Shown piece by piece: positions 17,985 through 26,670 of a stretch of DNA of 64,000 bases. The DNA comes from CAUJIW01 sp963205175 (GTDB lineage: Bacteria; Pseudomonadota; Alphaproteobacteria; Sphingomonadales; Sphingomonadaceae), in assembly GCA_041060555.1 (NCBI GenBank), contig JBEUDS010000014.1; one strand, written 5' to 3'. The notes below the pieces were generated by a model. The model ran no database searches. It was not told the origin of the DNA and saw nothing but the letters and a program-made list of their open reading frames with translations. A program made the translations under genes and the position numbers. Each line of letters begins with the position of its first letter. The stretch's first letter is position 1.

Positions 17985-19427
17985 TTGTCCACGATTCTTG
18001 CCACGGGAACCGATGCGTTGACGGCTCCACAGACCCTCTATGACAAGCTCTGGCACAGCCATGCCGTCGCCGAGCTGCCCACCGGCGAAACCCTGCTCTA
18101 TATCGACCGCCATCTGGTCCATGAAGTCAGCAGCCCGCAGGCCTTTGCCTCCTTGCGCGCGGCAGGCCGGCGACTGCGCCGGCCACGGACACACCTCGCG
18201 GTTGCCGACCATGCAGTACCGACCCGGCAGCGTGGCGGCGACATTGCCGACCCGCTGGCACGCGCCCAGGTCGCCGAGCTGGAGGAAAACGCCGCCGCGT
18301 TCGACGTGCCCTATCGCGCGCTGACGGGCGATGGCCAGGGCATCGTCCATGTCATCGGTCCCGAGAGCGGCTTCACCCTGCCGGGCATCACACTGGTCTG
18401 CGGCGACAGCCACACCACCACCCATGGCGCGTTCGGCGCGCTGGCTTTCGGCATCGGTGCCAGCGAGTGCGGCACGGTGATGGCTGCCCAGTGCCTGAAG
18501 CAGCGCAAGGCCAGGACCATGCGGGTCGAGCTCGTTGGCACCCTGCCGGCGCACGTCACCGCGAAGGATGTGGCGCTGGCTTTCATCGCCAAGGTTGGCG
18601 CGCTTGGCGCCCAGGGCCACGCCGTCGAATATGCCGGCCCCGCGGTTGAAGCGATGTCGATGGCCGCCCGCATGACCTTGTGCAACATGACCATCGAGGC
18701 CGGCGGCCGCATTGGCCTCGTTGCCCCGGACGATACCACGTTTGCCTATCTGCGCGGTCGGCCGATGGCGCCCAGGGGCAGCCGCTGGGACCAGGCGGTG
18801 GCGTACTGGCGGACATTGCGGACCGACGTGGGCGCCGGCTACGACAAGCAGGTGACGCTCGATCTCGCCGGCATCGCGCCACACGTGAGCTGGGGCACCA
18901 GCCCGGACGAGGCGCTGCCGATCACGGCGACGATCCCCGATCCGGCCGCCATCGCCGACGACAGCGCCCGGCGGCACGCGGAGAAAGCGCTGGCCTACAT
19001 GGACCTCAAGCCCGGCACGCCACTGGAGCAGGTGGCGATCCAGCGGGTGTTCATCGGCTCGTGCACCAATGGCCGGATCGAAGACCTGCGCGCGGCGGCC
19101 GAGGTCGTGCGCGGCCGCACGGTGGCGGCCGGCGTGCAGGCCATTGTCGTACCGGGCTCGACACAGACCAGACAACAGGCCGAGGCCGAGGGACTGGACA
19201 GTATTTTCACCGCCGCCGGATTCGAATGGCGTCATGCCGGCTGCTCGATGTGCGTTGCCATGAACGATGACCGCCTGGCGCCCGGCGAACGCTGCGCCAG
19301 CACCTCGAACCGCAATTTCGAGGGCCGCCAGGGCCCGGGGGGACGCACCCACCTGATGAGCCCGGCCATGGCCGCCGCCGCCGGCATCGCCGGCCACCTC
19401 ATCGACGTTCGAAAGCTGCTGTCGTGA
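17985..19427 (+). CDS. LeuC-type hydro-lyase large subunit (copy 1)
   Basis: Aconitase-superfamily large subunit of about 480 residues (TTG at 17985; a second TTG at 18018 gives the usual [11 protein letters not shown] start). The three [4Fe-4S] cysteines are visible in [14 protein letters not shown] and [11 protein letters not shown], and [14 protein letters not shown] is conserved. It departs from leucine-pathway LeuC at [11 protein letters not shown], where EVEHVLATQ is usual. With the coupled LeuD it would add water to a cis-unsaturated dicarboxylate. Neighbours (amidase, imidase-type enzymes) favour a substituted maleate over isopropylmalate. The whole operon is LeuC-LeuD-amidase with 4-bp overlaps. 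Confidence 0.85.
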   Translation: MSTILATGTDALTAPQTLYDKLWHSHAVAELPTGETLLYIDRHLVHEVSSPQAFASLRAAGRRLRRPRTHLAVADHAVPTRQRGGDIADPLARAQVAELEENAAAFDVPYRALTGDGQGIVHVIGPESGFTLPGITLVCGDSHTTTHGAFGALAFGIGASECGTVMAAQCLKQRKARTMRVELVGTLPAHVTAKDVALAFIAKVGALGAQGHAVEYAGPAVEAMSMAARMTLCNMTIEAGGRIGLVAPDDTTFAYLRGRPMAPRGSRWDQAVAYWRTLRTDVGAGYDKQVTLDLAGIAPHVSWGTSPDEALPITATIPDPAAIADDSARRHAEKALAYMDLKPGTPLEQVAIQRVFIGSCTNGRIEDLRAAAEVVRGRTVAAGVQAIVVPGSTQTRQQAEAEGLDSIFTAAGFEWRHAGCSMCVAMNDDRLAPGERCASTSNRNFEGRQGPGGRTHLMSPAMAAAAGIAGHLIDVRKLLS

Positions 19428-20053
19428 CCATCCAGCCCTTCACCAGCCTCACCGGTATCGCGGCCTCGCTGCCGGAGGAGAACATCGACACCGATGTCAT
19501 TTATCCCGCGCGTTTCCTGCTGATCACTGCCCGCGACGGTCTGGGGAACTATGCCTTCCACGACCGGCGGTTCACCGCCGACGGGCAGGAACGCCCGGAG
19601 TTCGTGCTCAACCGCGCGCCCTGGCGCGATGCACCGATCCTGGTCGCCGGTGCCAATTTCGGCTCCGGTTCGAGCCGGGAACAGGCGGTGTGGGCGCTGC
19701 TCGGGCGGGGCATCCGCTGCGTGATCGCGCCCAGTTTCGGCGAGATTTTCCATGCCAACTGCTACCGCAATGGTGTTCTGCCCGTCACGCTGCCCGCCGC
19801 TGATGTCGCGCGTCTCGCCGCCCTCGCTGAAGCCGGTGCCGAGCTGACCATCGACCTGCCGGGGCAGATCATCGCCGTCGAGGGCATGGCGCCCCTCTCC
19901 TTCGCCATTGCCCCCGATCGTAAACAGGCGCTCATCAACGGCTGGGACGAGACGGCGGTCTTGCTCAACGCCCATGGCAAGGATATCGCCGTGTTTGAAA
20001 CCCGGCATCGCGCCGTCCAGCCCTGGCTGTTCGAAGAGGAAGCCCGTCCATGA
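19424..20053 (+). CDS. LeuD-type hydro-lyase small subunit (copy 1)
   Basis: 209-residue swivel-domain subunit with the LeuD landmarks [31 protein letters not shown] and [21 protein letters not shown]. The GTG start overlaps the large-subunit stop by GTGA, and its own stop overlaps the amidase ATG. It closes over the Fe-S site of the large subunit and sets substrate choice. The R(F)L loop after the first motif differs from the copy at 23362 (PSREMRSV), suggesting different substrates. Confidence 0.87.
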   Translation: MTIQPFTSLTGIAASLPEENIDTDVIYPARFLLITARDGLGNYAFHDRRFTADGQERPEFVLNRAPWRDAPILVAGANFGSGSSREQAVWALLGRGIRCVIAPSFGEIFHANCYRNGVLPVTLPAADVARLAALAEAGAELTIDLPGQIIAVEGMAPLSFAIAPDRKQALINGWDETAVLLNAHGKDIAVFETRHRAVQPWLFEEEARP

Positions 20054-20682
20054 GCAACGACCTGGCCGCCAACTACGCGCGCGCCTACAACAACCGCGTC
20101 GGCTTCGGCCAGCGCCCGGCGCTGATCCTGATCGATTTCTGCCAGGCTTATTACGAACCCGACTGCGATCTGTTCGCCGGCGAGGGCGCCGTCAGCGCCC
20201 TCGAGTCCGCGCTGCGGGTGCGCGCTGCCGCCCGTGCCGCCGGCGTGCCGGTCATTCTCACCAACGTCGTCTATCACCCCAGCGGCATCAATGGCGGGCG
20301 CTTCTTCGAGAAGGCCAGACCGCTGCGCAACTTCACCCAGGGCAACCCGATGGGCGCCTGGGGTCCGGGTCTGGTCGCCCACGACGACGAACTGGTGGTG
20401 CCCAAGCAGTATCCCAGCGCCTTCTTCGGCACCTCGCTCGCCGCGACACTGACCGCCGCCGGCATCGACAGCGTGCTGCTGACCGGCCTCACCACCAGCG
20501 GCTGCGTGCGCGCCAGCTGCGTTGACGCCATGTCCCACGGCTTCAAGACGGCGGTGATCGCCGAGGCCTGCGGTGACCGTCACGCCGCCCCTCATGAGGC
20601 CAACCTGTTCGACATGAACGCGAAATATGCCGACGTGGTGAGCGAGGCCGAGGCACTGGCGTTCCTCGCTGGCCTGAAATAG
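20050..20682 (+). CDS. Isochorismatase-fold cysteine hydrolase (amidase), copy 1
   Basis: 210 residues with the Asp-Lys-Cys triad of the family: Asp in ALILIDFCQAYY, Lys in LVVPKQYPSAFFGT and nucleophilic Cys in GLTTSGCVRASCVDAM. The TTSGCVRA form is that of N-carbamoylsarcosine amidase and maleamate amidohydrolase rather than nicotinamidase. Coupled by ATGA to the LeuD-type gene, so amide hydrolysis and hydration probably act on consecutive intermediates. A strong terminator follows. Confidence 0.85.
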   Translation: MSNDLAANYARAYNNRVGFGQRPALILIDFCQAYYEPDCDLFAGEGAVSALESALRVRAAARAAGVPVILTNVVYHPSGINGGRFFEKARPLRNFTQGNPMGAWGPGLVAHDDELVVPKQYPSAFFGTSLAATLTAAGIDSVLLTGLTTSGCVRASCVDAMSHGFKTAVIAEACGDRHAAPHEANLFDMNAKYADVVSEAEALAFLAGLK

Positions 20683-20730
20683 TCGGCGGCCGGCGCCCGC
20701 CGCCGCGCGCGACGCCCGCCACCGGACATG

Positions 20731-20767
20731 AAAAACCTCCGCAAGGTGACCCCTGCGGAGGTTTTTT
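20731..20767. terminator. Bidirectional terminator
   Basis: AACCTCCGCA ... TGCGGAGGTT with A5 before and T6 after. It ends the LeuCD-amidase operon on the plus strand and the methyltransferase/membrane protein operon on the minus strand. Confidence 0.9.
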
Positions 20768-20786
20768 CGTTGCAGGCTTTTCGTGC

Positions 20787-21464
20787 TCAGAAGGGCTTGG
20801 TGGCGCCCAGGAAGCAGATGCCCGAAATGGTGATCCAGTAAACGTAGGCCATCCAGCGGCCGAAGGCGACTTCCCGCGCCAGCGCGGCCTCCTCGGCCGG
20901 GTTCGGGCCCAGTGCCAGCACCCGGAACCGGGTAGTCCAGGCCCGCATGATGTAACGCAGGCCAAGGCCGATGATCAGGGTGAAGCCGTAGAGCCCCAGC
21001 TTGGCCGGATACCAGTACATGCCAGGACCGGTGTTGAGCGGCCCATAGCCCAGCAACGACGTGATGCAGACGATGAAGATCGCCGGGATCAGGATATAGC
21101 GCAGATACTCGTCGATCTTGGTCAGACGGATGCCGGTATCGGTCTCGCGGGTGAGGAACGCCGACCAGGTCAGCGCCAGCCAGCTCAGCATCACCACCCA
21201 CATCAAGGTCAGCCAGTGGCCGCCATAGGGCTGGATGCCAAACAGGTGGCCCATGTGCAGGCCCAGCGGCAGCAGCATGAGAATGCCCGTGCGGGCCAGA
21301 ATATCGATGCGATAGGCCGTCTCTAGGTGACGCCGCCGTTCTTCCATCGTCAGCCGGTGATTGACGATATTGTAGGAGGTCTGGAAGACACCCCATTCAC
21401 CACCCAGCCAGTAGACCATGGCGATGATATGCACCCACCGGAGCACATCCAATTCTGCAAACAT
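20787..21464 (-). CDS. Multi-pass membrane protein of unknown function
   Basis: 225 residues with about six hydrophobic helices (VHIIAMVYWLGGEWGVF; ILMLLPLGLHMGHL; WLTLMWVVMLSWLAL; YILIPAIFIVCITSLLGYG; LYGFTLIIGLGLRYI; YWITISGICFLGATKPF). His11 in helix 1 and two His in helix 2 recall di-haem or copper membrane proteins (CopD/DUF2269-like), but I cannot assign a family. It follows the small partner protein by 67 bp on the same strand and is found with only one of the three methyltransferase modules. Confidence 0.6.
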   Translation of the reverse strand: MFAELDVLRWVHIIAMVYWLGGEWGVFQTSYNIVNHRLTMEERRRHLETAYRIDILARTGILMLLPLGLHMGHLFGIQPYGGHWLTLMWVVMLSWLALTWSAFLTRETDTGIRLTKIDEYLRYILIPAIFIVCITSLLGYGPLNTGPGMYWYPAKLGLYGFTLIIGLGLRYIMRAWTTRFRVLALGPNPAEEAALAREVAFGRWMAYVYWITISGICFLGATKPF

Positions 21465-21531
21465 TATGCTCTTCCCTTTTCTTCCTTCTATGGTCGAGAA
21501 CCGGGATGTGCCCCGGCGGTGCCGTTTCGTG

Positions 21532-21906
21532 TCAGCCTCGGCTCAATTCCTCGGCAATGTCGTCGATCGGGGGATCGAAGCTGTCCATCGCCTCCATCGT
21601 TTGCTGCATGCCGCGCATGACCCGGGCGATATAGGCCCTGGTCATCAGGCCGCGCTCACGACCCGCGGCGTCATCCGGCGCATAGGCCTCGATATCGGCA
21701 CGGGTGATGCTGCCCTTGGCCTCCAGCAGCCGCTCGACGGTATCAAGCCGCTCCCGCAGCACCGACACCTCGGCGGTAACCGCCATCAGGATCGAGGTCA
21801 GCTGTTCGAGGGCGATGTCGCCGTTGATCATCGGCCGGCGCCCCTTCGGCCGGGCGCCCGCCCGTTCGATCCAGTCGATGCTCTGCGTCGTGGTGGTCGC
21901 GATCAT
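21532..21906 (-). CDS. Small GKRP-motif partner of methyltransferase module 1
   Basis: 124 residues, soluble, no known family recognised. The core is GRRPMINGDIALEQLTSILMAV followed by AEVSVLRERLDTVERLLEAKG, an amphipathic helix likely to form a coiled coil, and an acidic tail DDIAEELSRG. The same core occurs in the proteins at 34657 and 57129, each coupled to a homologous methyltransferase. Starting at MIATTTTQ (21906) gives an ATGA overlap with the methyltransferase. Probably a subunit or chaperone of that enzyme. Confidence 0.75.
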   Translation of the reverse strand: MIATTTTQSIDWIERAGARPKGRRPMINGDIALEQLTSILMAVTAEVSVLRERLDTVERLLEAKGSITRADIEAYAPDDAAGRERGLMTRAYIARVMRGMQQTMEAMDSFDPPIDDIAEELSRG

Positions 21907-23129
21907 GCTGCTTCTCCCATCTGGATCACATTGACGGGCTTCCACGCACCATAGGCGTTCCAGGAAGCCGCCCGGCCATAATCTTCCTTCTCTCCGCTAG
22001 GCGAAGCCGGGAACACCGATTTATCGGCCACCGCCTTGACGCCAACCTTGAACTGGCTGTCGGCGGGGAAGCCGAACTCGGCCATCATCGCCGGCAGGTC
22101 GATGCCGTGCATGGCCGACCAGAAGGGCTCGTTATTGTTGAAGGCATCCCAGTCGCGCATGAACTGCTCGAACAGCGGCATCTCCGGCGTGTACTGCGGC
22201 TGCTCGACGTGCAGCATCAGCCCGCCCGGCGCCAGCACGCGACCGATCTCGGCCATGATCGCCCGCATCGAGCCGTAGGACAGCTCGTGCAGGAACATGG
22301 TGGTCTGCACCCAGTCGAACGAACCGGCCTCGAAGCGCGACAGATCCTCGGCATTGGCCTGAACGAAGGTGATGTTGTTGACCCCCAGCGCCTTGGCGCG
22401 GGCGTGACCGTAGCGCAGCACCGGTGCGGCGGTGTCGATGGCGACCACCTCGGCTTCTGGGAAACCCTGGGCCAGCGGCACGGCGTTGTGGCCGATGGTG
22501 CAGCCGATATCGAGGATGCGCCTGGGCTTCCAGTCCGGCCGGTTGGCCTTCGCCCAGGCAACCAGCGCCTGGCCGCCGCCGTCGGAATAGGCGCCCAACG
22601 CACCGCCGGTGGTGGCGAACAGACCGGAGTCGTAGTTGGCGCCGGCCGATACGTCACCGGGACGCTCCTCGCCGGCATAGCCACCCGGCATGCAATGGAT
22701 GTCGACCGCCGTCATGTAGCGCGGCTGCTGCATTGTCGGGTCGAGTTGCAGGGTCGTGGCGCCTTCGTTGTGGGCGCGGGCACGGGCATCCAGGTCGTCG
22801 AGCTGTCGCAGCACGATAGCGCGGCCGTTCTGCTGGCGCATCTCCATGCTGTTGCGCTTGATGGCGGTCCAGAAGCGGTGCCACGGATCGCGGTTCATCG
22901 CATCACGCACTTCCATGCGGTCCTGCGGATCGCGGCCATGCTCGGCGCGGAACGCCGGCAGCACCCGCGTGTCGTAGGCGATCCTGTTACCGGCGCCGAC
23001 GGTGCCGGAGAGGTACCGATTGAACAGCGTCAGGTAATTGTAGCGCGCAACCTCGTCATGCTGCGGCACGGGGAACATCCCGTGCCGGGCAACCTTGGTA
23101 TAGGGAGGAGGCAGATTGTCTTGCGTCAT
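21903..23129 (-). CDS. SAM-dependent methyltransferase, module 1
   Basis: 408 residues. An N-terminal helical domain of about 200 residues ends in the unusual conserved segment AVDIHCMPGGY (His145, Cys146) and YSDGGGQALV. A class I Rossmann methyltransferase follows: motif I RILDIGCTIGH (about 204-214), acidic AIDTAAPVLRYG, QANAEDLS, and the FLHELS / LHVEQPQY segments. The start MTQDNLPPPY is preceded by GGAG. The methyl acceptor is unknown. It is a paralog of the genes at 35022 and 55909 and closest to the latter by eye. Confidence 0.8.
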   Translation of the reverse strand: MTQDNLPPPYTKVARHGMFPVPQHDEVARYNYLTLFNRYLSGTVGAGNRIAYDTRVLPAFRAEHGRDPQDRMEVRDAMNRDPWHRFWTAIKRNSMEMRQQNGRAIVLRQLDDLDARARAHNEGATTLQLDPTMQQPRYMTAVDIHCMPGGYAGEERPGDVSAGANYDSGLFATTGGALGAYSDGGGQALVAWAKANRPDWKPRRILDIGCTIGHNAVPLAQGFPEAEVVAIDTAAPVLRYGHARAKALGVNNITFVQANAEDLSRFEAGSFDWVQTTMFLHELSYGSMRAIMAEIGRVLAPGGLMLHVEQPQYTPEMPLFEQFMRDWDAFNNNEPFWSAMHGIDLPAMMAEFGFPADSQFKVGVKAVADKSVFPASPSGEKEDYGRAASWNAYGAWKPVNVIQMGEAA

Positions 23130-23248
23130 CGGCGTTGCTCCGTCTGTCGTCAGGCATCGGTGCCTGTCGCCGACTGTCGAGGGCGGCCCGAAATTCAGAC
23201 ATGACAAATGTCAATCGGACCGCGCGCGACGGGCGAACGCGCGGCAAC

Positions 23249-23265
23249 TATCCAACCAGCGGATA
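23249..23265. promoter_or_regulatory. Island operator palindrome (12 of 14)
   Basis: TATCCAACCAGCGGATA keeps the outer TATCC/GGATA arms exactly. It lies 120 bp upstream of methyltransferase module 1. Confidence 0.6.
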
Positions 23266-23306
23266 AAAACCGCCCGCCAACCGGCCCATCCCGCGCCAAC
23301 GGACAA

Positions 23307-23335
23307 CGCCGCCGGGCCTCAAGAGCCCGGCGGCG
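23307..23335 (-). terminator. Strong hairpin after the second LeuCD operon
   Basis: CGCCGCCGGGC and its exact complement (11-7-11) stand 27 bp past the LeuD stop. On the minus strand it is followed by TTGTCCGTT, a weak T-run. Confidence 0.7.
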
Positions 23336-23361
23336 TGCATGATGTCGCGGCAATCGAGGAA

Positions 23362-23991
23362 TCAGGTGGTCGCGCGATAGACCCAGCCGCGACGCTGGCG
23401 GTCGACGTCGATAAACGCGTCGATGGCCGCCTTGTCGCGCAGGGTCAGGTCAATGGCGTCCAGGCCGTGCAGCAGCATGTCGCGCGCTTCGTCGGCCATG
23501 ACGAAGCCCTGGGTCTGGCCATCGGCGGTGGCAACGGTACAGGCCTCAAGATCAACGGTGAGCGGTCGGGCCTGCGGCGCCGTGGCGATATCCGCTGCCA
23601 GTGCCGCGATGGCCTCGGCGGCGAGCACCACCGGCACAATGCCGTTACGAATGCAGTTGCCATGGAAAATCGGGTTGAACGACGGTGCCAGGATGGCCCG
23701 TACGCCATATTCCGCCAGCGCCCAGGCCGCGTGCTCGCGGCTGGAACCGCACCCGAAATTGGCACCACCAAGCAGAATGCGCGTGCCGGCATAATCGGGC
23801 CGGTTCAGCACGAAGTCCGGATTGGGCTCGCGCCCGCCGATCCGGGTATAGCGCCAGCCGGCGAACAGCCCGTCGGCAAGACCGCGCTTGGATACCGAGC
23901 GCATCTCGCGCGACGGGATGATGGCATCGGTGTCGATGTTGTCCCGCAGCAGCGGCGCGGCGACGGCGGTCAGTCGGACGAAAGGTTCCAT
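23362..23991 (-). CDS. LeuD-type hydro-lyase small subunit (copy 2)
   Basis: 209 residues beginning MEPFVRLTAVAAPLL, with DNIDTDAIIPSREM, GGANFGCGSSREHAAWAL and LAPSFNPIFHGNCIRNGIVPV. The IPSREMR loop is typical of LeuD-like enzymes outside leucine synthesis. It begins 1 bp after the LeuC-type stop. Partner of the large subunit at 23993 in a hydratase or isomerase acting on a small dicarboxylate. Confidence 0.86.
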   Translation of the reverse strand: MEPFVRLTAVAAPLLRDNIDTDAIIPSREMRSVSKRGLADGLFAGWRYTRIGGREPNPDFVLNRPDYAGTRILLGGANFGCGSSREHAAWALAEYGVRAILAPSFNPIFHGNCIRNGIVPVVLAAEAIAALAADIATAPQARPLTVDLEACTVATADGQTQGFVMADEARDMLLHGLDAIDLTLRDKAAIDAFIDVDRQRRGWVYRATT

Positions 23992-23992
23992 G

Positions 23993-25375
23993 TCAGCACC
24001 CCAGGGTTCGGGGATCGGCGATGCGGCCGGCGATGGCACTGGCCGCGACGGTTTCCGGACTGGCCAGATGGGAGCGTGTTTCCGGGCCCTGCCGGCTCTC
24101 GAAATTGCGGTTGGTGGAGGTCACCACCCGCTGGCGCGTTCCAAAGCTCTCGCCACCGGAGAAGAAGCACATCGAACAGCCGGACTCGCGCCATTCGAAG
24201 CCGGCGGCCTTGAACACGCGATCGAGCCCCTCGGCTTCCGCCGCCTGCTTGACCGCCGTCGAACCGGGCACGCAGATGGCCTTGACGCCCGGGGCGACCC
24301 GCCGACCTTCCAGCAACGCCGCCGCCCGACGCAGGTCGGACAGGCGGCTGTTAGTGCATGACCCGATGAAGGCGGCGTCAATCGGCAGCCCCAGCAGCGG
24401 CAGATCCGGGCTGAGCCCCATGTATTCCAGCGGTCGCGCGGCGGCCGTCGCCGGCACTCGCCCGTCGATGGGCACCGCGTCCTGCGGGCTGGTGCCCCAG
24501 CTGATCATCGGCGCCACCTCGGTGGCGTCGACGGCGATCTCGGCATCGAACACGGCGTCGTCGTCGGAGCGCAGCGTCCGCCAGTAGGCGACCGCCGCCT
24601 CCCAGGCCGCCCCTTGCGGCGCATAGGCCCGCCCCTTGAGATAGTCGAACACCGTCTCGTCCGGGGCGATGATGGCGGTGAAGGCGGAAAATTCGGTCGC
24701 CATGTTGCACAGGGTGAGGCGCGCCTCGACGTCCAGCGCCCGCACCGCCTCGCCGGCATATTCAACGACATGCCCCTTGGCACCACCCGAGCCATGACGG
24801 GCCAGGATATGCAGCGCCAGGTCCTTGGCGGTGACGCCGGGCGCCAGCCGGCCCGACACAGTGACGCGCATGGTCCGGGGCCGGGCGACGCGCAGGGTCC
24901 GGGTCGCCAGCGCGTGCTCGGCCTCGGTGGAGCCGATTCCCCAGGCCAGTGCGCCCAGCGCGCCCTGCGAGCAGGTATGGCTGTCCGGGCAGACCAGGGT
25001 CACGCCCGGCAGCACGATGGCCTGTTCCGGCGAGATGACATGCACGATCCCCTGCCCCGGGTCACCGATGTCGAACAGGGTGATGCCGGCGGCATGGGCC
25101 TGTTCCCGCGTGGCGCGGATGAAATCGGTGCCGGTGGGCATGATGGTGCGGTCGGTGCGCCCTGGCAGGGTGTCCACGACATGGTCCATGGTGGCGAACA
25201 CCTGCGCCGGCGCCGCCACCGCCCGGCCGGAGTCCGCCAGACTCTGCAGCGCGATGCCGCCGGTGCGTTCGTGCAGCAATATCCGGTCGATGAGGATCAG
25301 GCCGCCGCCGGGGATGCTGGCGACCTGGTGGTCGTTCCACAGTTTGTCGAACAGAGTCAGAGGCGTACTGGGCAT
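23993..25375 (-). CDS. LeuC-type hydro-lyase large subunit (copy 2)
   Basis: 460 residues beginning MPSTPLTLFDKLWNDHQV. Fe-S ligands lie in AFIGSCTNSRLSDLR and ESGCSMCFFSG. The usual LeuC patch after LCNM is replaced by ATEFSAFTAIIAPDE, and CFFSG takes the place of CLAMN, so the active-site rim differs from leucine-pathway enzymes and from copy 1. In an operon CoA-transferase, LeuC, LeuD on the minus strand. This suggests formation of a hydroxy-diacid that is then activated to a CoA ester, as in citramalate-type routes. Confidence 0.84.
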   Translation of the reverse strand: MPSTPLTLFDKLWNDHQVASIPGGGLILIDRILLHERTGGIALQSLADSGRAVAAPAQVFATMDHVVDTLPGRTDRTIMPTGTDFIRATREQAHAAGITLFDIGDPGQGIVHVISPEQAIVLPGVTLVCPDSHTCSQGALGALAWGIGSTEAEHALATRTLRVARPRTMRVTVSGRLAPGVTAKDLALHILARHGSGGAKGHVVEYAGEAVRALDVEARLTLCNMATEFSAFTAIIAPDETVFDYLKGRAYAPQGAAWEAAVAYWRTLRSDDDAVFDAEIAVDATEVAPMISWGTSPQDAVPIDGRVPATAAARPLEYMGLSPDLPLLGLPIDAAFIGSCTNSRLSDLRRAAALLEGRRVAPGVKAICVPGSTAVKQAAEAEGLDRVFKAAGFEWRESGCSMCFFSGGESFGTRQRVVTSTNRNFESRQGPETRSHLASPETVAASAIAGRIADPRTLGC

Positions 25376-25391
25376 GTTTCAGGTCCCGGGT

Positions 25392-26576
25392 TCAGCCCGC
25401 GGCGCCATCGGCCAGCAGGGCGGCGATCTCGGCCTCGCTGTAGCCCGCCGCCGCCAGCGCCGCGCGCGTGTCCGCGCCGGGCTCGCACAGGTCGTGACGC
25501 ACGCCCAGACGTCCGCCATCGATCTCGACCGGCAGGGCCGGCAGCCGCGCCGGCGCGCCGCCCGGCAGGGTGAGGTCCACCAGGCCGCCGGAGGCGTTGA
25601 GGTGCGGATCGTCGAACAGGTCCTCCGGCCGGGCGATCGGCGCCACCGGCAGGCCGATGGCCTCGCACTTGGCAAGCAGGGCGTCGCGATCCATGCCGGC
25701 AAAAATCTCGCGGATCACCGGCAGGATGCGGTCGCGCGCCAGCACGCGGTCATTGTTGAGCGCCAGACTGGGGTCCTCGGCGAACGCCTTGAGGTCGAAG
25801 GCGGCGCAGAACGCCTGCCACTGGGCATCACTCACCACACCGATGAAGATCTGGCCGTCGTTGGCCGTCGCGAACACGTCGTAGATCGCCCAGGCGGAGA
25901 TGCGCGCCGGCATCGGTGCCGCCGCCTTGCCGGTAACCGCCTTCTGCGCCATGTGCTGGCCGACCAGGAAAGCGGTGGTCTCGTAAAGCGAGCACTTCAC
26001 GTAGCCGCCCTTGCCGGTGCGGTGGCGCCGCTCCAGCAGGCCGAGAATGCCGATGACGCCGAACATGCCGCCCGTCACGTCGATCACCGACGCGCCGGCC
26101 CGCAGCGGCCGCCCCGGCGGGCCGGTCATATAGGCAAGCCCGCCCATCATCTGCGCCACTTCGTCGAGCGCTGCCCGGTTCTCGTAGGGGCCGGCCAGGA
26201 AGCCCTTGGCGGAACAATAGATCAGACGCGGGTTCTCCGCCGCGAGCGCCGCATAGCCCAGCCCCAGCCGGTCCAGCGTGCCGGGGCGGAAGTTCTCGAC
26301 CACGATGTCGGCGGCCAGTGCCAGCCGCTTCGCCGCCGCCAGCCCCTCGGGCTTCTTCAGGTCAAGGCACAGGCTCTGCTTGTTGCGGTTGTACATCGGG
26401 TAATAGCCGGCGCCGGAGCCCAGCAGGCGACGGGTGCGATCACCGCCGGGCGGCTCGATGCGCACGACCTCCGCACCCATGTCGGCCAGGATCAGGCCGG
26501 TTGACGGCCCCATCACCATATGGGTGAGTTCCACGACTTTCAGGCCCGCCAGCGGCAGTTCGTCAGTATCCGACAT
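25392..26576 (-). CDS. CaiB/BaiF (class III) CoA-transferase
   Basis: 394 residues starting MSDTDELPLAGLKVVELTHMV. Family hallmarks: GPSTGLILADMGAEVVRIEPPGGD, NRNKQSLCLDLKKPEG, ENFRPGTLDRLGLGY and the catalytic Asp in AALDEVAQMMGGLAY. It would move CoA between a donor ester and a carboxylate. Its neighbours, LeuCD-type hydratase on the same strand and an HMG-CoA-lyase-type gene opposite, fit a hydrate-activate-cleave sequence, for example a citramalyl-CoA-like ester. The substrate is inferred, not shown. Confidence 0.88.
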   Translation of the reverse strand: MSDTDELPLAGLKVVELTHMVMGPSTGLILADMGAEVVRIEPPGGDRTRRLLGSGAGYYPMYNRNKQSLCLDLKKPEGLAAAKRLALAADIVVENFRPGTLDRLGLGYAALAAENPRLIYCSAKGFLAGPYENRAALDEVAQMMGGLAYMTGPPGRPLRAGASVIDVTGGMFGVIGILGLLERRHRTGKGGYVKCSLYETTAFLVGQHMAQKAVTGKAAAPMPARISAWAIYDVFATANDGQIFIGVVSDAQWQAFCAAFDLKAFAEDPSLALNNDRVLARDRILPVIREIFAGMDRDALLAKCEAIGLPVAPIARPEDLFDDPHLNASGGLVDLTLPGGAPARLPALPVEIDGGRLGVRHDLCEPGADTRAALAAAGYSEAEIAALLADGAAG

Positions 26577-26670
26577 TCGGTCAGTTCTCCGTAATTCCGG
26601 CCCCATCTAGGCCGCACCGGGCATGTGATGGGATGGCAACCCGCGAAATGACCGAAGACCGGACGAAATC

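Noticed and set aside
17985..25375. Leucine biosynthesis assignment for the two LeuCD pairs
   Set aside because: No leuA or leuB is present, key active-site patches deviate, and the neighbours are catabolic amidases and CoA enzymes.
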